Shown here piece after piece: positions 28,698 to 37,342 of a stretch of DNA of 64,000 nt. Positions within the stretch are counted from its first letter, which is position 1, and the number at the start of each line of letters is the position of its first letter. The notes below the pieces were generated by a model. It was given only the letters and a program-made list of their open reading frames with translations, searched no databases and was not told the origin of the DNA. Location of the stretch: the NCBI RefSeq assembly GCF_900069005.2, contig NZ_LN831279.1:1253796-1317795 (forward strand), written 5' to 3'. The translations under genes were made by a program, and so were the position numbers. This DNA is from Paenibacillus sp. GM2. GTDB lineage: Bacteria > Bacillota > Bacilli > Paenibacillales > Paenibacillaceae.

Positions 28698-29978
28698 TTG
28701 AACAAGATGATTTTTGAACGGGGCAGCGTGGGTCAAATTCGGATTCATGTAATGCCGACTACCAGATTCAAGACGTTTGCAGTGTCGCTCTATGCAGGTA
28801 TTCCTCTGGCCAGAGAGACGGTTACTGCGACAGCTCTAACGCCGTTTGTACTTCGTCGCGGTACCGCTTCATATCCGGAGACAACCCAGTTTAGAGAGCA
28901 GTTAGAGCGTTTGTACGGCGCGGGATTCGGTTTTGATGTCTACAAAAGGGGTAATTATCAGATCGTTCAGTTTCGGATGGATACAATAAATGATTCGTTT
29001 GTGCAGAGCGAGCAGTCGCTCCTGTCGCAGAGCTTTGAATTTCTTGGTGAAGTCGTAACGAAGCCCGTGACAGAGTCAAATGCTTTTCGCCCATCTTATG
29101 TCGCTTCGGAGCGCGAGAATGTGCGCAAGAAGCTTGAGGCGATCATCAACGACAAAATGCGTTATGCTGCTGAGCGCTGTATTGAGGAAATGTTCCGCAA
29201 TGACAGCTATCGGTTGCATCCTCTTGGCGAGCGCAGCGATCTTGAACAAAATACACCTGAATCGTTATATAACGCTTATCAAGAATGGCTGAAGAACGCA
29301 AGCCTTGATCTATATGTTGTAGGGGATACGACGCTGGCTGAGGTTGAAGAGCTGGTGACGCATCATTTTCAATTGAATCGTTCTGCCTCCCCGGGTTATG
29401 AGCCGGAGCGAGTGAAGCTATCCAATACCGAACCACGAACAATTACTGAAAAGCTGGATGTAAGCCAGGGCAAGCTAAATCTTGGACTTCGCACGGATAT
29501 CACCTATGGGGATGAACGCTATGCTGCTGCATTGTTGTATAACGGAATTCTCGGAAGTTATCCGCATTCCAAGCTTTTCGTAAATGTACGGGAGAAGGAA
29601 AGTCTGGCTTATTATGCAGCTTCGAGATTTGATGGCCATAAGGGAATGATCGGCATTCAATCCGGCATTGAGATCGCTAACTATGAAAAAGCTTTAGATA
29701 TTATCAAGGCCCAATTAGCTAGCCTGCAAGCCGGCGAGATCAGTGAGATGGAAATGACACAGACCAAAGCGATGATCCGCAACAGTCTGCTGGAAATGCA
29801 GGACTCGGCGTTTGAAATGATCGCTTATGATTTCAACCGGATACTTTCCGGCAAGGATCGTCCGGTAGAGCAATTGCTAAGCGAGGTAGAACAGGTGCAG
29901 CCTGCCGATGTTGTTGAAGCAGCGAATACGGTTCGGCTTGACACGATATACTTTTTGACAGGGCAGAAGGAGGGATAA
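28698..29978 (+). CDS. ymfF: YmfF (YfmF), catalytically inactive M16-family protein
   Basis: A 426-residue M16 peptidase-fold protein lacking the HxxEH zinc motif in its first half (the matching region reads TPFVLRRGTASYPETTQFRE), so it is probably a non-catalytic partner. It is followed 3 bp later by the active M16 protein YmfH, as in two-subunit processing peptidases. In B. subtilis these genes are annotated as associated with the 5-aminopentanol modification of elongation factor P. I chose TTG 28698, 8 bases from AAAGGAG, over the TTG at 28692. Confidence 0.88.
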   Translation: MNKMIFERGSVGQIRIHVMPTTRFKTFAVSLYAGIPLARETVTATALTPFVLRRGTASYPETTQFREQLERLYGAGFGFDVYKRGNYQIVQFRMDTINDSFVQSEQSLLSQSFEFLGEVVTKPVTESNAFRPSYVASERENVRKKLEAIINDKMRYAAERCIEEMFRNDSYRLHPLGERSDLEQNTPESLYNAYQEWLKNASLDLYVVGDTTLAEVEELVTHHFQLNRSASPGYEPERVKLSNTEPRTITEKLDVSQGKLNLGLRTDITYGDERYAAALLYNGILGSYPHSKLFVNVREKESLAYYAASRFDGHKGMIGIQSGIEIANYEKALDIIKAQLASLQAGEISEMEMTQTKAMIRNSLLEMQDSAFEMIAYDFNRILSGKDRPVEQLLSEVEQVQPADVVEAANTVRLDTIYFLTGQKEG

Positions 29979-29981
29979 CCT

Positions 29982-31262
29982 GTGGAAGCTATCACTTATG
30001 ATCGATTACAGGAAACCTTATATCACGAGACGATGAGCAACGGTTTGCAGGTTTATGTACTTCCCAAGCCCGGATTCCAAAAGACTTACGCTACTTTTTC
30101 CACAAAGTACGGTTCGATCGATAATCATTTCAGGGTAGAAGGCGAATCGGAAATATCAGTGCCGGATGGCATAGCCCATTTTCTTGAGCATAAAATGTTC
30201 GAGGAGCCAGAGGGCGATATCTTCACCAAATTCGCTATGCAAGGGGCTTCGGCTAACGCCTTTACCAGCTTTGATCAGACGGTATACCTGTTCTCGGCTA
30301 CGGAAAATATTATGGCCAATCTGGAAACTCTTGTGAACTTTGTGCAGCATCCTTATTTCACGGATCAGAATGTGGAGAAGGAAAAGGGAATTATCGGCCA
30401 GGAAATCGGTATGTATGGAGATAATCCGGATTGGAGAGTGTATTTCGGCTTAATTGAAGCGATGTATGCGGTGCATCCAGTTCGCATCGATATTGCCGGA
30501 ACGGTGGAATCAATCGCCACGATTACGAAGGAGACGTTATACACTTGTTATAATGCCTTCTACCATCCAAGCAACATGCTGCTGTTTGTCGTGGGCGGGG
30601 TGGATCCTGAAGAAGTATTCCGAATGATTCGGGACAATCAGGCGGCCAAGGATTACAAGCCGCAGGGTGCGATTGAACGTTTGTTTGACCAAGAGCCCAC
30701 TGCTGTACACCAGGCTCGTAAAGTTTCCAAGCTGCCGGTTTCGCTGCCAAAATGTCTGTTTGGCTTCAAAGAGACGCAACTGGGGGTTTCTGGAGAAGAA
30801 CTGTTACGCCGGGATTTAACGACAAAGCTGGCGATGGATCTGCTGCTTGGCTCAAGCACGAAGCTTTACCAGAAGCTCTATGATATGGATTTGATATCGG
30901 ACGGCTTCTCTTATGAATATAACAGTAATCCGCATTACTGTTTCTCGGCGATTGGCGGGGATACCAAAGACCCGGATCAATTGCTGGAAGTCATCAAGAG
31001 CGAGATCGAGGCTGTCAAGGCCAGCGGATTCCGGGCGGAGGATTTTGTACGGGCCAAGAACAAGAAGATCGGTGGTTATCTGCGGATGCTGAACTATCCG
31101 GAGAATATCGCCCATGAATTTACCAGATATAACTTCCGGGGCGGGGACCTGTTCAAGGTACTGCCGATTTATGAAACCTTGACACTGGAGGATGTAAACG
31201 AACGTCTGCGCGAGCATATTGACTGGAATCAATTAGCTGTATCACTAGTGGTGAGTCCGTAA
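29982..31262 (+). CDS. ymfH: YmfH (YfmH), M16-family zinc peptidase
   Basis: The 426-residue active partner of YmfF, with the inverted zinc motif as HFLEHKMFEEPEGD at about residue 65 and the downstream Glu in GIIGQEIGMYGDNPDW. GTG start follows AAGGAGGG. The pair ymfF-ymfH followed by ymfI is conserved in Bacillota and named for its link to EF-P 5-aminopentanol modification; how a peptidase takes part in that is not settled, and nothing here settles it. Confidence 0.9.
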   Translation: MEAITYDRLQETLYHETMSNGLQVYVLPKPGFQKTYATFSTKYGSIDNHFRVEGESEISVPDGIAHFLEHKMFEEPEGDIFTKFAMQGASANAFTSFDQTVYLFSATENIMANLETLVNFVQHPYFTDQNVEKEKGIIGQEIGMYGDNPDWRVYFGLIEAMYAVHPVRIDIAGTVESIATITKETLYTCYNAFYHPSNMLLFVVGGVDPEEVFRMIRDNQAAKDYKPQGAIERLFDQEPTAVHQARKVSKLPVSLPKCLFGFKETQLGVSGEELLRRDLTTKLAMDLLLGSSTKLYQKLYDMDLISDGFSYEYNSNPHYCFSAIGGDTKDPDQLLEVIKSEIEAVKASGFRAEDFVRAKNKKIGGYLRMLNYPENIAHEFTRYNFRGGDLFKVLPIYETLTLEDVNERLREHIDWNQLAVSLVVSP

Positions 31263-31263
31263 T

Positions 31264-32031
31264 ATGACAATACAACATGGGAGCGAGAAAAGCATCGGGG
31301 ATATGACGGTTCTCGTTACGGGAGCCAGCCGAGGGATTGGAGCGCAAATTGCGCTCCGATTCGCGTCGGTGGGGATGAATGTAGTGATTCACTATTTGAA
31401 TTCGCATGAAAGAGCGAATGAAGTAGCCAGACAATGCATGGAGATGGGGGCGAAGGTACATACCATCTCTGCAGATTTGCGGAGCAAGACGGAGATTGAA
31501 CGGATGAAGGAGAGGCTGGCGGGCTACGGATTGCATCCGGATATTCTTGTGAATAATGCGGGAATTTCCCATTACGGACTGCTGACGGATGTCGAGGAGG
31601 CTAAATGGGACGAGATTATGGATGTTAACTTGAAGAGTGTCTTTCTGCTGAGTCAGGCTTTTTTGCCCTACATGATATCGCAGCGTTTCGGGCGGATCAT
31701 TAATGTGTCCTCCGTCTGGGGCATCTCCGGCGGCTCTTGCGAGGTTGTCTATTCCGCCGCCAAAGGCGGCGTTAACGCCTTTACGAAAGCGCTGGCCAAG
31801 GAAGCAGCCCCTTCCGGCGTAACCGTAAATGCGGTCGCTCCGGGGGCTGTGAAGACGGATATGATGGACCGCTTCGATGCCGAAGAACTGAAACAATTGG
31901 AGGAGGATATTCCGGTGGGCAGGCTCGCCGCACCGGAGGAGATATCCTCTCTGGTTTATTTTTTGGCTTTGCCGGAGTCCAGCTATATTACAGGTCAGAT
32001 CATTAGCCCGAACGGGGGCTGGATTACCTGA
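31264..32031 (+). CDS. ymfI: YmfI, SDR-family EF-P 5-aminopentanone reductase
   Basis: A 255-residue short-chain dehydrogenase/reductase. The cofactor motif TGASRGIGAQIA, NNAG, the catalytic Ser in NVSSVWG and the YSAAKGG catalytic Tyr-Lys motif are all present. In B. subtilis YmfI reduces the 5-aminopentanone on elongation factor P Lys32 to 5-aminopentanol. The start lies one base after the ymfH stop, which supports the same role here. The sequence alone would also fit a 3-oxoacyl-ACP reductase, so context decides the call. Confidence 0.85.
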   Translation: MTIQHGSEKSIGDMTVLVTGASRGIGAQIALRFASVGMNVVIHYLNSHERANEVARQCMEMGAKVHTISADLRSKTEIERMKERLAGYGLHPDILVNNAGISHYGLLTDVEEAKWDEIMDVNLKSVFLLSQAFLPYMISQRFGRIINVSSVWGISGGSCEVVYSAAKGGVNAFTKALAKEAAPSGVTVNAVAPGAVKTDMMDRFDAEELKQLEEDIPVGRLAAPEEISSLVYFLALPESSYITGQIISPNGGWIT

Positions 32032-32124
32032 TTTAGGCTGTGCTGTCTCGTGAATAAATGAGCAGGGAATAACGAATATTACGACTGTTGATTATAATTT
32101 ACCGACATTGAGGAGGAGTTAATT

Positions 32125-32379
32125 TTGTCAACAGTACTCAAAAATTTTGATACATGGAAGAAGTTCCTGGGTGAGCGCGTAAAACATGCGGAGAACGCAG
32201 GTTTTAGCGGGGAAGCCATCGCCAATCTTGCTTATGAGATTGGGGGATTTCTGGAGGACAAGGTTGATCCGCAAAATGATTCCAACCGTACTCTGAAAGA
32301 ACTGTGGGATGTCGGGGATGAATCGGAGCGCAAGGCAATCGCTCGTCTGATGGTTAAATTGGCGAAGAAAAACGCATAG
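32125..32379 (+). CDS. ymfJ: YmfJ, DUF3243 protein
   Basis: An 84-residue soluble protein of unknown function, mostly helical, with the family stretch ENAGFSGEAIANLAYEIGGFL. It starts with TTG behind GAGGAGG and is followed by its own terminator. Position between ymfI and ymfK matches B. subtilis. No catalytic motif was recognised. Confidence 0.88.
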   Translation: MSTVLKNFDTWKKFLGERVKHAENAGFSGEAIANLAYEIGGFLEDKVDPQNDSNRTLKELWDVGDESERKAIARLMVKLAKKNA

Positions 32380-32389
32380 ACTTGCCTGG

Positions 32390-32415
32390 AAAGCTCCCGA
32401 AATCTGGGGGCTTTT
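32390..32415 (+). terminator. Terminator after ymfJ
   Basis: The stem AAAGCTCCC / GGGGGCTTTT with a short loop runs into a T-rich stretch. Confidence 0.75.
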
Positions 32416-32587
32416 CTCCCATTTTTTACAACTACTTGCCTTTCAAAAATTTTTTCTTTATTATTAGACACGTATTGTTTTATACGTTTCGGCGAGAAAG
32501 TATCCATTTATGTTCGAAAGGCAGGACATTTGGATGATTTTGTCGAAAAAGAGTAGTCTGTAAGGAATATAAGAAGGTGTATGTTTG

Positions 32588-33352
32588 ATGGGTCAAAGAC
32601 AGTGGTATTTGGAGTATAGAATACATAAGAACCGCCCGGGCTTGTTAGGTGATATTGCATCGATGCTCGGTATGCTGGAAGTCAATATTTTGACCATTAA
32701 CGGGGTAGAAGGAGATACGCGCGGACTGCTGCTGGAAAGCGATGAAGATGAGAAGATTGAGCAGATTGGAAAAATGCTGGCCAAAGTGGACAGTATAACC
32801 GTAACTGCGCTCCGCAGCCCTCGACTGGTTGATTTGTTAGCGGTTCGACATGGTCGGTATATTGAGCGGGACTCAGACGATTTGAAGACATTTCGTTTTA
32901 GCCGTGATGAATTAGGTCTTTTGGTGGACTTTCTAGGTGAAGTGCTTAAGAAGGATGGCCATCAAATGATTGGTCTCAAAGGAATGCCCCGTGTAGGCAA
33001 GACGGAATCCATCATTGCCGGAAGCGTCTGCGCAATGAAGCGCTGGACGTTCGTATCTTCCACACTGCTGCGGCAGACGATACGAACACAGCTCTCTGAA
33101 GAGGAAAATAATCCACAGCATGTATTTATTATAGATGGAATTATGAGCACGATGCGATCCAATGAGAAGCATAATCAGCTGATCAAACAAATTATGGAGA
33201 TGCCTTCCACGAAGGTGATTGAGCACCCGGATGTATTTATAGAGCATACGGATTATAGTTATGACGATTTTGACATTATTATCGAATTACGTAACAATCC
33301 GGAAGAGAAAATCGTTAAAGATACGTTTGCTACGCAATATCCGGAGGATTAA
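32588..33352 (+). CDS. ymfK: YmfK, DUF3388 protein with ACT-like N terminus
   Basis: A 254-residue protein of unknown function. Residues 5-75 (YRIHKNRPGLLGDIASMLGM and onward) look like an ACT-type ligand-binding domain, as in regulators and amino-acid enzymes. The C-terminal part has LKGMPRVGKTESIIAG, a P-loop-like GxxxxGKT/S motif, and VFIIDGIM further on that could be a Walker B-like strand. Position matches B. subtilis ymfK. I chose ATG 32588, 8 bases from AGAAGGTG; the TTG at 32585 is directly in front of it. No function is known to me. Confidence 0.85.
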   Translation: MGQRQWYLEYRIHKNRPGLLGDIASMLGMLEVNILTINGVEGDTRGLLLESDEDEKIEQIGKMLAKVDSITVTALRSPRLVDLLAVRHGRYIERDSDDLKTFRFSRDELGLLVDFLGEVLKKDGHQMIGLKGMPRVGKTESIIAGSVCAMKRWTFVSSTLLRQTIRTQLSEEENNPQHVFIIDGIMSTMRSNEKHNQLIKQIMEMPSTKVIEHPDVFIEHTDYSYDDFDIIIELRNNPEEKIVKDTFATQYPED

Positions 33353-33444
33353 ACTTTAGATTAAATGAAGCTCTTGTATTGACAGTGTTATGTCAATTGG
33401 TGTGATAGAAGAGGGAGTATAAATAATATCAGGAGGTGATGGTC

Positions 33445-34461
33445 GTGTCGGATTTGGGACAACAGTTAAAAGAAGCTCGTCTATCTATGGGCCTATCATT
33501 GGATGACGTTCAGGAAATAACAAAGATACGCAAGCGATACTTGGAAGCCATCGAGGCGGGAGACTATAAGGTTTTACCGGGGAGTTTTTATGTCCGGGCA
33601 TTTATCAAAACATATGCGGAAGCAGTAGGGATTAACGCGGATGAACTTCTGGCCGAACATAAACAGAATGTGCCGGAAGCGGTACCGGACACAACCATGG
33701 AACCTGTGCTTCAGAAGCGTCGCAGCAGACAGACCACTGAACGCAATTCGAAGTGGCTTACGACTGCTTTGATGTGGTCTTTCTTTGCGCTGATTGTGAT
33801 CGTCATTTATTTATATTTCACCGTATGGAGTCAGTCGAATGAGGCAAAGACCAAAGAGCCTGATCCAACAGCGATTACTAACAATTCGGAAAATCCGCAA
33901 AATAATACAAAGCCGAATTCCAATACAGGAACTGATCAAGATGGCGCGACAAATACGAATGCCGGTACGGATGATCAGACGGGAACTCCTGGTGATGGAA
34001 ATGCAACGGATACAAATACAACGGGGCCTGATGATACGAATACGGATAATACGGCTAACAAAGAAGTTGTCGTAGCTCCTGACGGCAAGGAAGGAAGTAC
34101 GACGAAGTTCAAGGTACAACCTGTAGGCAGTGAACCGGTGAAAATCGTCATTACAGCGAAGGGCAGCAGCTGGGTTGAAGTGCGCAAGGGCGATAAGCGC
34201 GGCGAGAAGCTTTACTATCAGACGATGCAAGATGGTGAAGTGCTGAACTTTGATCTTGGCGAGGAAGGGATGTTTATCAAGTCCGGAGCCTCTCCGAATA
34301 CGACGATTACCGTTGGAGGACAGGTCGTTGATGACGGCAAGAATACTTCGAAAATTCAATTGAACCTGGGTACCGTGGATACTTCTTCGGATTCAAATAG
34401 TGCAAATACAGGCACTAATAGTTCCAATGCCAGTACTGACGGAACGGTAACGGGTCAATAA
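33445..34461 (+). CDS. rodZ: RodZ/YmfM, membrane HTH cell-shape protein
   Basis: A 338-residue RodZ-family protein that couples the MreB cytoskeleton to the membrane. The N terminus is a Cro/C1-type HTH_25 domain (GQQLKEARLSMGLSLDDVQ, KRYLEAIEAGDYKVLPGSFY). One membrane segment (WSFFALIVIVIYLYFTVW, about residues 112-129) is followed by an extracellular linker rich in T, N, D, G and a beta-rich DUF4115 domain (SSWVEVRKGDKRGEKLYYQ). GTG 33445 is 6 bases after AGGAGGTG; the GTG at 33436 lies inside that site. B. subtilis ymfM lies in the same place. Confidence 0.9.
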   Translation: MSDLGQQLKEARLSMGLSLDDVQEITKIRKRYLEAIEAGDYKVLPGSFYVRAFIKTYAEAVGINADELLAEHKQNVPEAVPDTTMEPVLQKRRSRQTTERNSKWLTTALMWSFFALIVIVIYLYFTVWSQSNEAKTKEPDPTAITNNSENPQNNTKPNSNTGTDQDGATNTNAGTDDQTGTPGDGNATDTNTTGPDDTNTDNTANKEVVVAPDGKEGSTTKFKVQPVGSEPVKIVITAKGSSWVEVRKGDKRGEKLYYQTMQDGEVLNFDLGEEGMFIKSGASPNTTITVGGQVVDDGKNTSKIQLNLGTVDTSSDSNSANTGTNSSNASTDGTVTGQ

Positions 34462-34469
34462 TAAAATAT

Positions 34470-34515
34470 AACAGGTGTAGGCTGAGCAGAGGGTTCAGTC
34501 ACACCTGTTTTTTTA
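34470..34515 (+). terminator. Terminator after rodZ
   Basis: The stem AACAGGTGT / ACACCTGTT, with an inner CTGA/TCAG pairing, is followed by a run of T. Confidence 0.85.
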
Positions 34516-34637
34516 TTATGAAGGGGCTTAATACTCGACTTTGCTAAATTTATTACATATAATTAGGAGACATAGGATTATAGTGTGTTCATTGGTAATT
34601 TTGCCTGAGCACCCTTATAGAGAAAGGAATGTGAAAG

Positions 34638-35129
34638 ATGGCTTCAGAAAGCTCTTTTGATATTGTCTCCAAAATGGACATGCAGGAACTATCCAATGCC
34701 ATTGACCAAACGGAGCGTGAAATTGCGAACCGGTTTGACTTCAAGGGCAGCAAAAGTGAACTTAAGGTAGAGAAGGATGTACTGGTCGTTATTTCCGATG
34801 ATGAGTACAAGCTTGGTGCAGTCATAGATATTCTGCAGTCGAAGATGATCAAGCGCGGTCTGCCGATCAAGAATCTGGATTATGGCAAGGTCGAGCCGGC
34901 CTCCCTGGGCACCGTTCGTCAACGGATCAAGTTGAAGCAAGGGATCGATCAGGAAAATGCGAAGAAGATTAATGTCCTGATCCGCGACTCGAAGCTGAAG
35001 GTGAAGAGCCAGATCCAGGGGGATCAAATTCGCGTAACCGGCAAGAGCAGAGATGATTTGCAGCAAGTAATCCAAATGCTTCGCAAAGCGGATCTTACTG
35101 TCGATCTACAGTTTACGAATATGAAGTAA
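34638..35129 (+). CDS. yajQ: YajQ-family nucleotide-binding protein
   Basis: A 163-residue UPF0234/YajQ protein. The family start [27 protein letters not shown] and the central [15 protein letters not shown] are diagnostic. YajQ proteins have two RRM-like domains; some members bind cyclic di-GMP (Xanthomonas, Pseudomonas), others tRNA or GTP. The function in this organism is open. It has its own ribosome binding site (GAAAGGAATG) and terminator. The gene is not part of this locus in B. subtilis. Confidence 0.92.
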   Translation: MASESSFDIVSKMDMQELSNAIDQTEREIANRFDFKGSKSELKVEKDVLVVISDDEYKLGAVIDILQSKMIKRGLPIKNLDYGKVEPASLGTVRQRIKLKQGIDQENAKKINVLIRDSKLKVKSQIQGDQIRVTGKSRDDLQQVIQMLRKADLTVDLQFTNMK

Positions 35130-35169
35130 GCAGAATTATGATTGTGTCTTCGATAGTTCATGACATGCG

Positions 35170-35207
35170 GTCTCTCGTAGCGGCCAAGCCGCGACGTGAG
35201 ACTTTTT
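35170..35207 (+). terminator. Terminator after yajQ
   Basis: The GC-rich imperfect stem GTCTCTCGTAGCGG / CCGCGACGTGAGAC is followed by five T. Confidence 0.85.
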
Positions 35208-35285
35208 CATGTTTTTGACAGCGGTATTCACGAAATATTATACTTATACAGGGTATTATGGTTGTAAAATGGAGGGGCTCATAGC

Positions 35286-36620
35286 ATGATGACTGAAAAG
35301 GTGAAGATCGTTACATTAGGCTGCGAGAAAAATATGGTTGACTCCGAGATTATGTCCGGTCTGATTGATCAGCGCGGATATTCACTTGTAGAGCAGGCAG
35401 AGGACGCAACCGTTATTATCGTAAATACTTGCGGATTTATTGATGCCGCCAAAGAGGAGTCCGTAAATACGATTCTTGATTTGGCCGAGCTCAAAGAGAC
35501 AGGTAAGCTGAAGGCGCTTATCGTATCGGGCTGCTTAACGCAGCGTTATAAACAGGCACTGATGGAAGAAATGCCGGAGATTGATGGGATCGTTGGTACC
35601 GGCGACTTCTATAACATTAATCAGATCGTCGATGAAGCGTTAGGAGGTAAGAAACCGGCATTTGTCGGGAATCCTGTATTTAACTACGAGGAGATCTTGC
35701 CTCGCAAGTTATCGACGGAGAAATATACAACCTATGTGAAGATCGCGGAAGGCTGCGACAATAACTGTACCTTCTGCAGCATTCCTATTATGCGGGGGGC
35801 ATTCCGCAGTCGCTCTATGGAGTCCATTGTTGCGGAAGTGACCGGGCTTGCGGCTCAAGGTGTGAAGGAGATCAGCTTGATCGCCCAAGATACAACGAAT
35901 TACGGAACTGATCTGTACGATGGAGAGTATAAGCTGGCAGAGCTGATCAACAAGGCCAGTGAGGTGCCAGGTATCGAGTGGGTCAGACTGCACTACGCTT
36001 ATCCGGGCTTCTTCACAGACGAACTGATCGAGACGATGGCCTCTAATCCGAAGGTCTGCAAATATATCGACATGCCACTGCAGCATAGTGAGGATGCGGT
36101 GTTAAAGCGTATGAGGAGACCGGGCCGAAATCGTGATATACGTGAGCTTATCGCCAAGATCCGCTCGCGGATCCCGGGTGTGGCGCTGCGTACTTCATTG
36201 ATCGTAGGTTTCCCAGGAGAGACGGAAGAGGACTTTGAACGGTTATGCGATTTTGTTAGAGAGGTTAAATTTGATCGCCTGGGCGTCTTTACATACTCCA
36301 AGGAGGACGATACCCCTGCTTCGCGTCTGCCAAACCAAATCGACGAGGAAGTTAAGGAGTGGCGGGCGAATACGCTTATGGAAATTCAGCGGCAGGTGTC
36401 CAATGAGAACAACGGAAAATATGTTGGACAGGTGCTGGAGGTATTGATCGAAAGCTATGATGGTCGCAGCGATGTGTTTGTCGGCCGTTCGCAGTATGAT
36501 GCACCGGAAATTGACGGAGATGTCTATGTCTCGAATTGCAAAGTTGAAATTGGTGAGATTATTCCAGTACGAATTACTCATGCCTATGAATATGATATGT
36601 CCGGGGAGGGTGTACTTTGA
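35286..36620 (+). CDS. rimO: Ribosomal protein S12 methylthiotransferase RimO
   Basis: Radical SAM enzyme that methylthiolates Asp88 of ribosomal protein S12. The 444 residues show the N-terminal UPF0004 domain with three cluster cysteines (LGCEKNMVDSE, VNTCGFIDAAKEE, VSGCLTQRY), the radical SAM motif CDNNCTFC at about residue 157, and a C-terminal TRAM domain. LGCEKNMVDSE distinguishes RimO from MiaB, which is encoded separately in this window. The start follows GGAGGGG. It overlaps pgsA by 4 bp. Confidence 0.95.
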   Translation: MMTEKVKIVTLGCEKNMVDSEIMSGLIDQRGYSLVEQAEDATVIIVNTCGFIDAAKEESVNTILDLAELKETGKLKALIVSGCLTQRYKQALMEEMPEIDGIVGTGDFYNINQIVDEALGGKKPAFVGNPVFNYEEILPRKLSTEKYTTYVKIAEGCDNNCTFCSIPIMRGAFRSRSMESIVAEVTGLAAQGVKEISLIAQDTTNYGTDLYDGEYKLAELINKASEVPGIEWVRLHYAYPGFFTDELIETMASNPKVCKYIDMPLQHSEDAVLKRMRRPGRNRDIRELIAKIRSRIPGVALRTSLIVGFPGETEEDFERLCDFVREVKFDRLGVFTYSKEDDTPASRLPNQIDEEVKEWRANTLMEIQRQVSNENNGKYVGQVLEVLIESYDGRSDVFVGRSQYDAPEIDGDVYVSNCKVEIGEIIPVRITHAYEYDMSGEGVL

Positions 36621-37204
36621 ATCTGCCCAATCGTATCACTTTAGCGCGTATTTTCATGATCCCGCTGATGTTGGTGTTCTTGCTGTTTGATTTTGAGTGG
36701 TGGTCTCATGAATTGATTCTGGGGAGTTACTCACTGTCTGTGAATCATCTGATTGCAGCTATTCTGTTCATTATTGCCGCGAGCACAGATGGCATCGATG
36801 GACATATTGCCCGTAAACGCAATCTTGTCACTAATCTTGGCAAGCTGCTTGATCCCCTTGCTGATAAGCTGCTTGTAGCGGCTGCGCTAATATCGCTCGT
36901 AGCCCTCGATAAGGTGAACGGATGGGTGGTCGTCATCATTATCAGTCGTGAGTTTGCAGTTACGGGTTTGCGTGAGATCGCCTTGCTGGAAGGCTCGGTG
37001 ATTGCTGCCAGCAATTGGGGAAAAGCGAAGACGATTACGCAGATTATTGCCATCTCGGCTTTGCTGCTTAACAATTTCCCGTTCGAATGGATCGGATTTC
37101 CATTTGCGGACATTATGATTTGGCTTGCGACGATCATTACGGTGTATTCCGGGATTGATTACTTCGTCAAGAACAAGCATGTGCTGAACTTTTCAAAAAT
37201 GTAA
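36617..37204 (+). CDS. pgsA: CDP-diacylglycerol-glycerol-3-phosphate 3-phosphatidyltransferase
   Basis: Membrane enzyme for the committed step of phosphatidylglycerol synthesis. The 195-residue protein begins LPNRITLARIFMIPLM and carries the full CDP-alcohol phosphotransferase motif with DGIDGHIARKRN, then GKLLDPLADK. Several membrane helices are visible. TTG start lies within the TTGA overlap with rimO. The pgsA-cinA-recA order is conserved in Bacillota. Confidence 0.95.
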   Translation: MNLPNRITLARIFMIPLMLVFLLFDFEWWSHELILGSYSLSVNHLIAAILFIIAASTDGIDGHIARKRNLVTNLGKLLDPLADKLLVAAALISLVALDKVNGWVVVIIISREFAVTGLREIALLEGSVIAASNWGKAKTITQIIAISALLLNNFPFEWIGFPFADIMIWLATIITVYSGIDYFVKNKHVLNFSKM

Positions 37205-37293
37205 TCGCTAATGGAACTTTTGCTGGGGGTTATAATACCTCTTATCCAATTGGAGAAAGAGACAACTTCGAGAAGGTAGCTTAATTATAGCTA

Positions 37294-37317
37294 TGTGTTC
37301 AAGTACTTTTTGAACAA
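37294..37317. repeat. Minimal intergenic element with GTTCAA/TTGAAC ends
   Basis: GTGTTCAAGTACTTTTTGAACAA: the two inverted ends seen in the larger dispersed elements, here joined with about 7 bases between them, directly upstream of cinA. It may be a deleted copy or a seed palindrome. Confidence 0.45.
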
Positions 37318-37342
37318 TCTCTAAAAGGGAGAAATGACTTGA

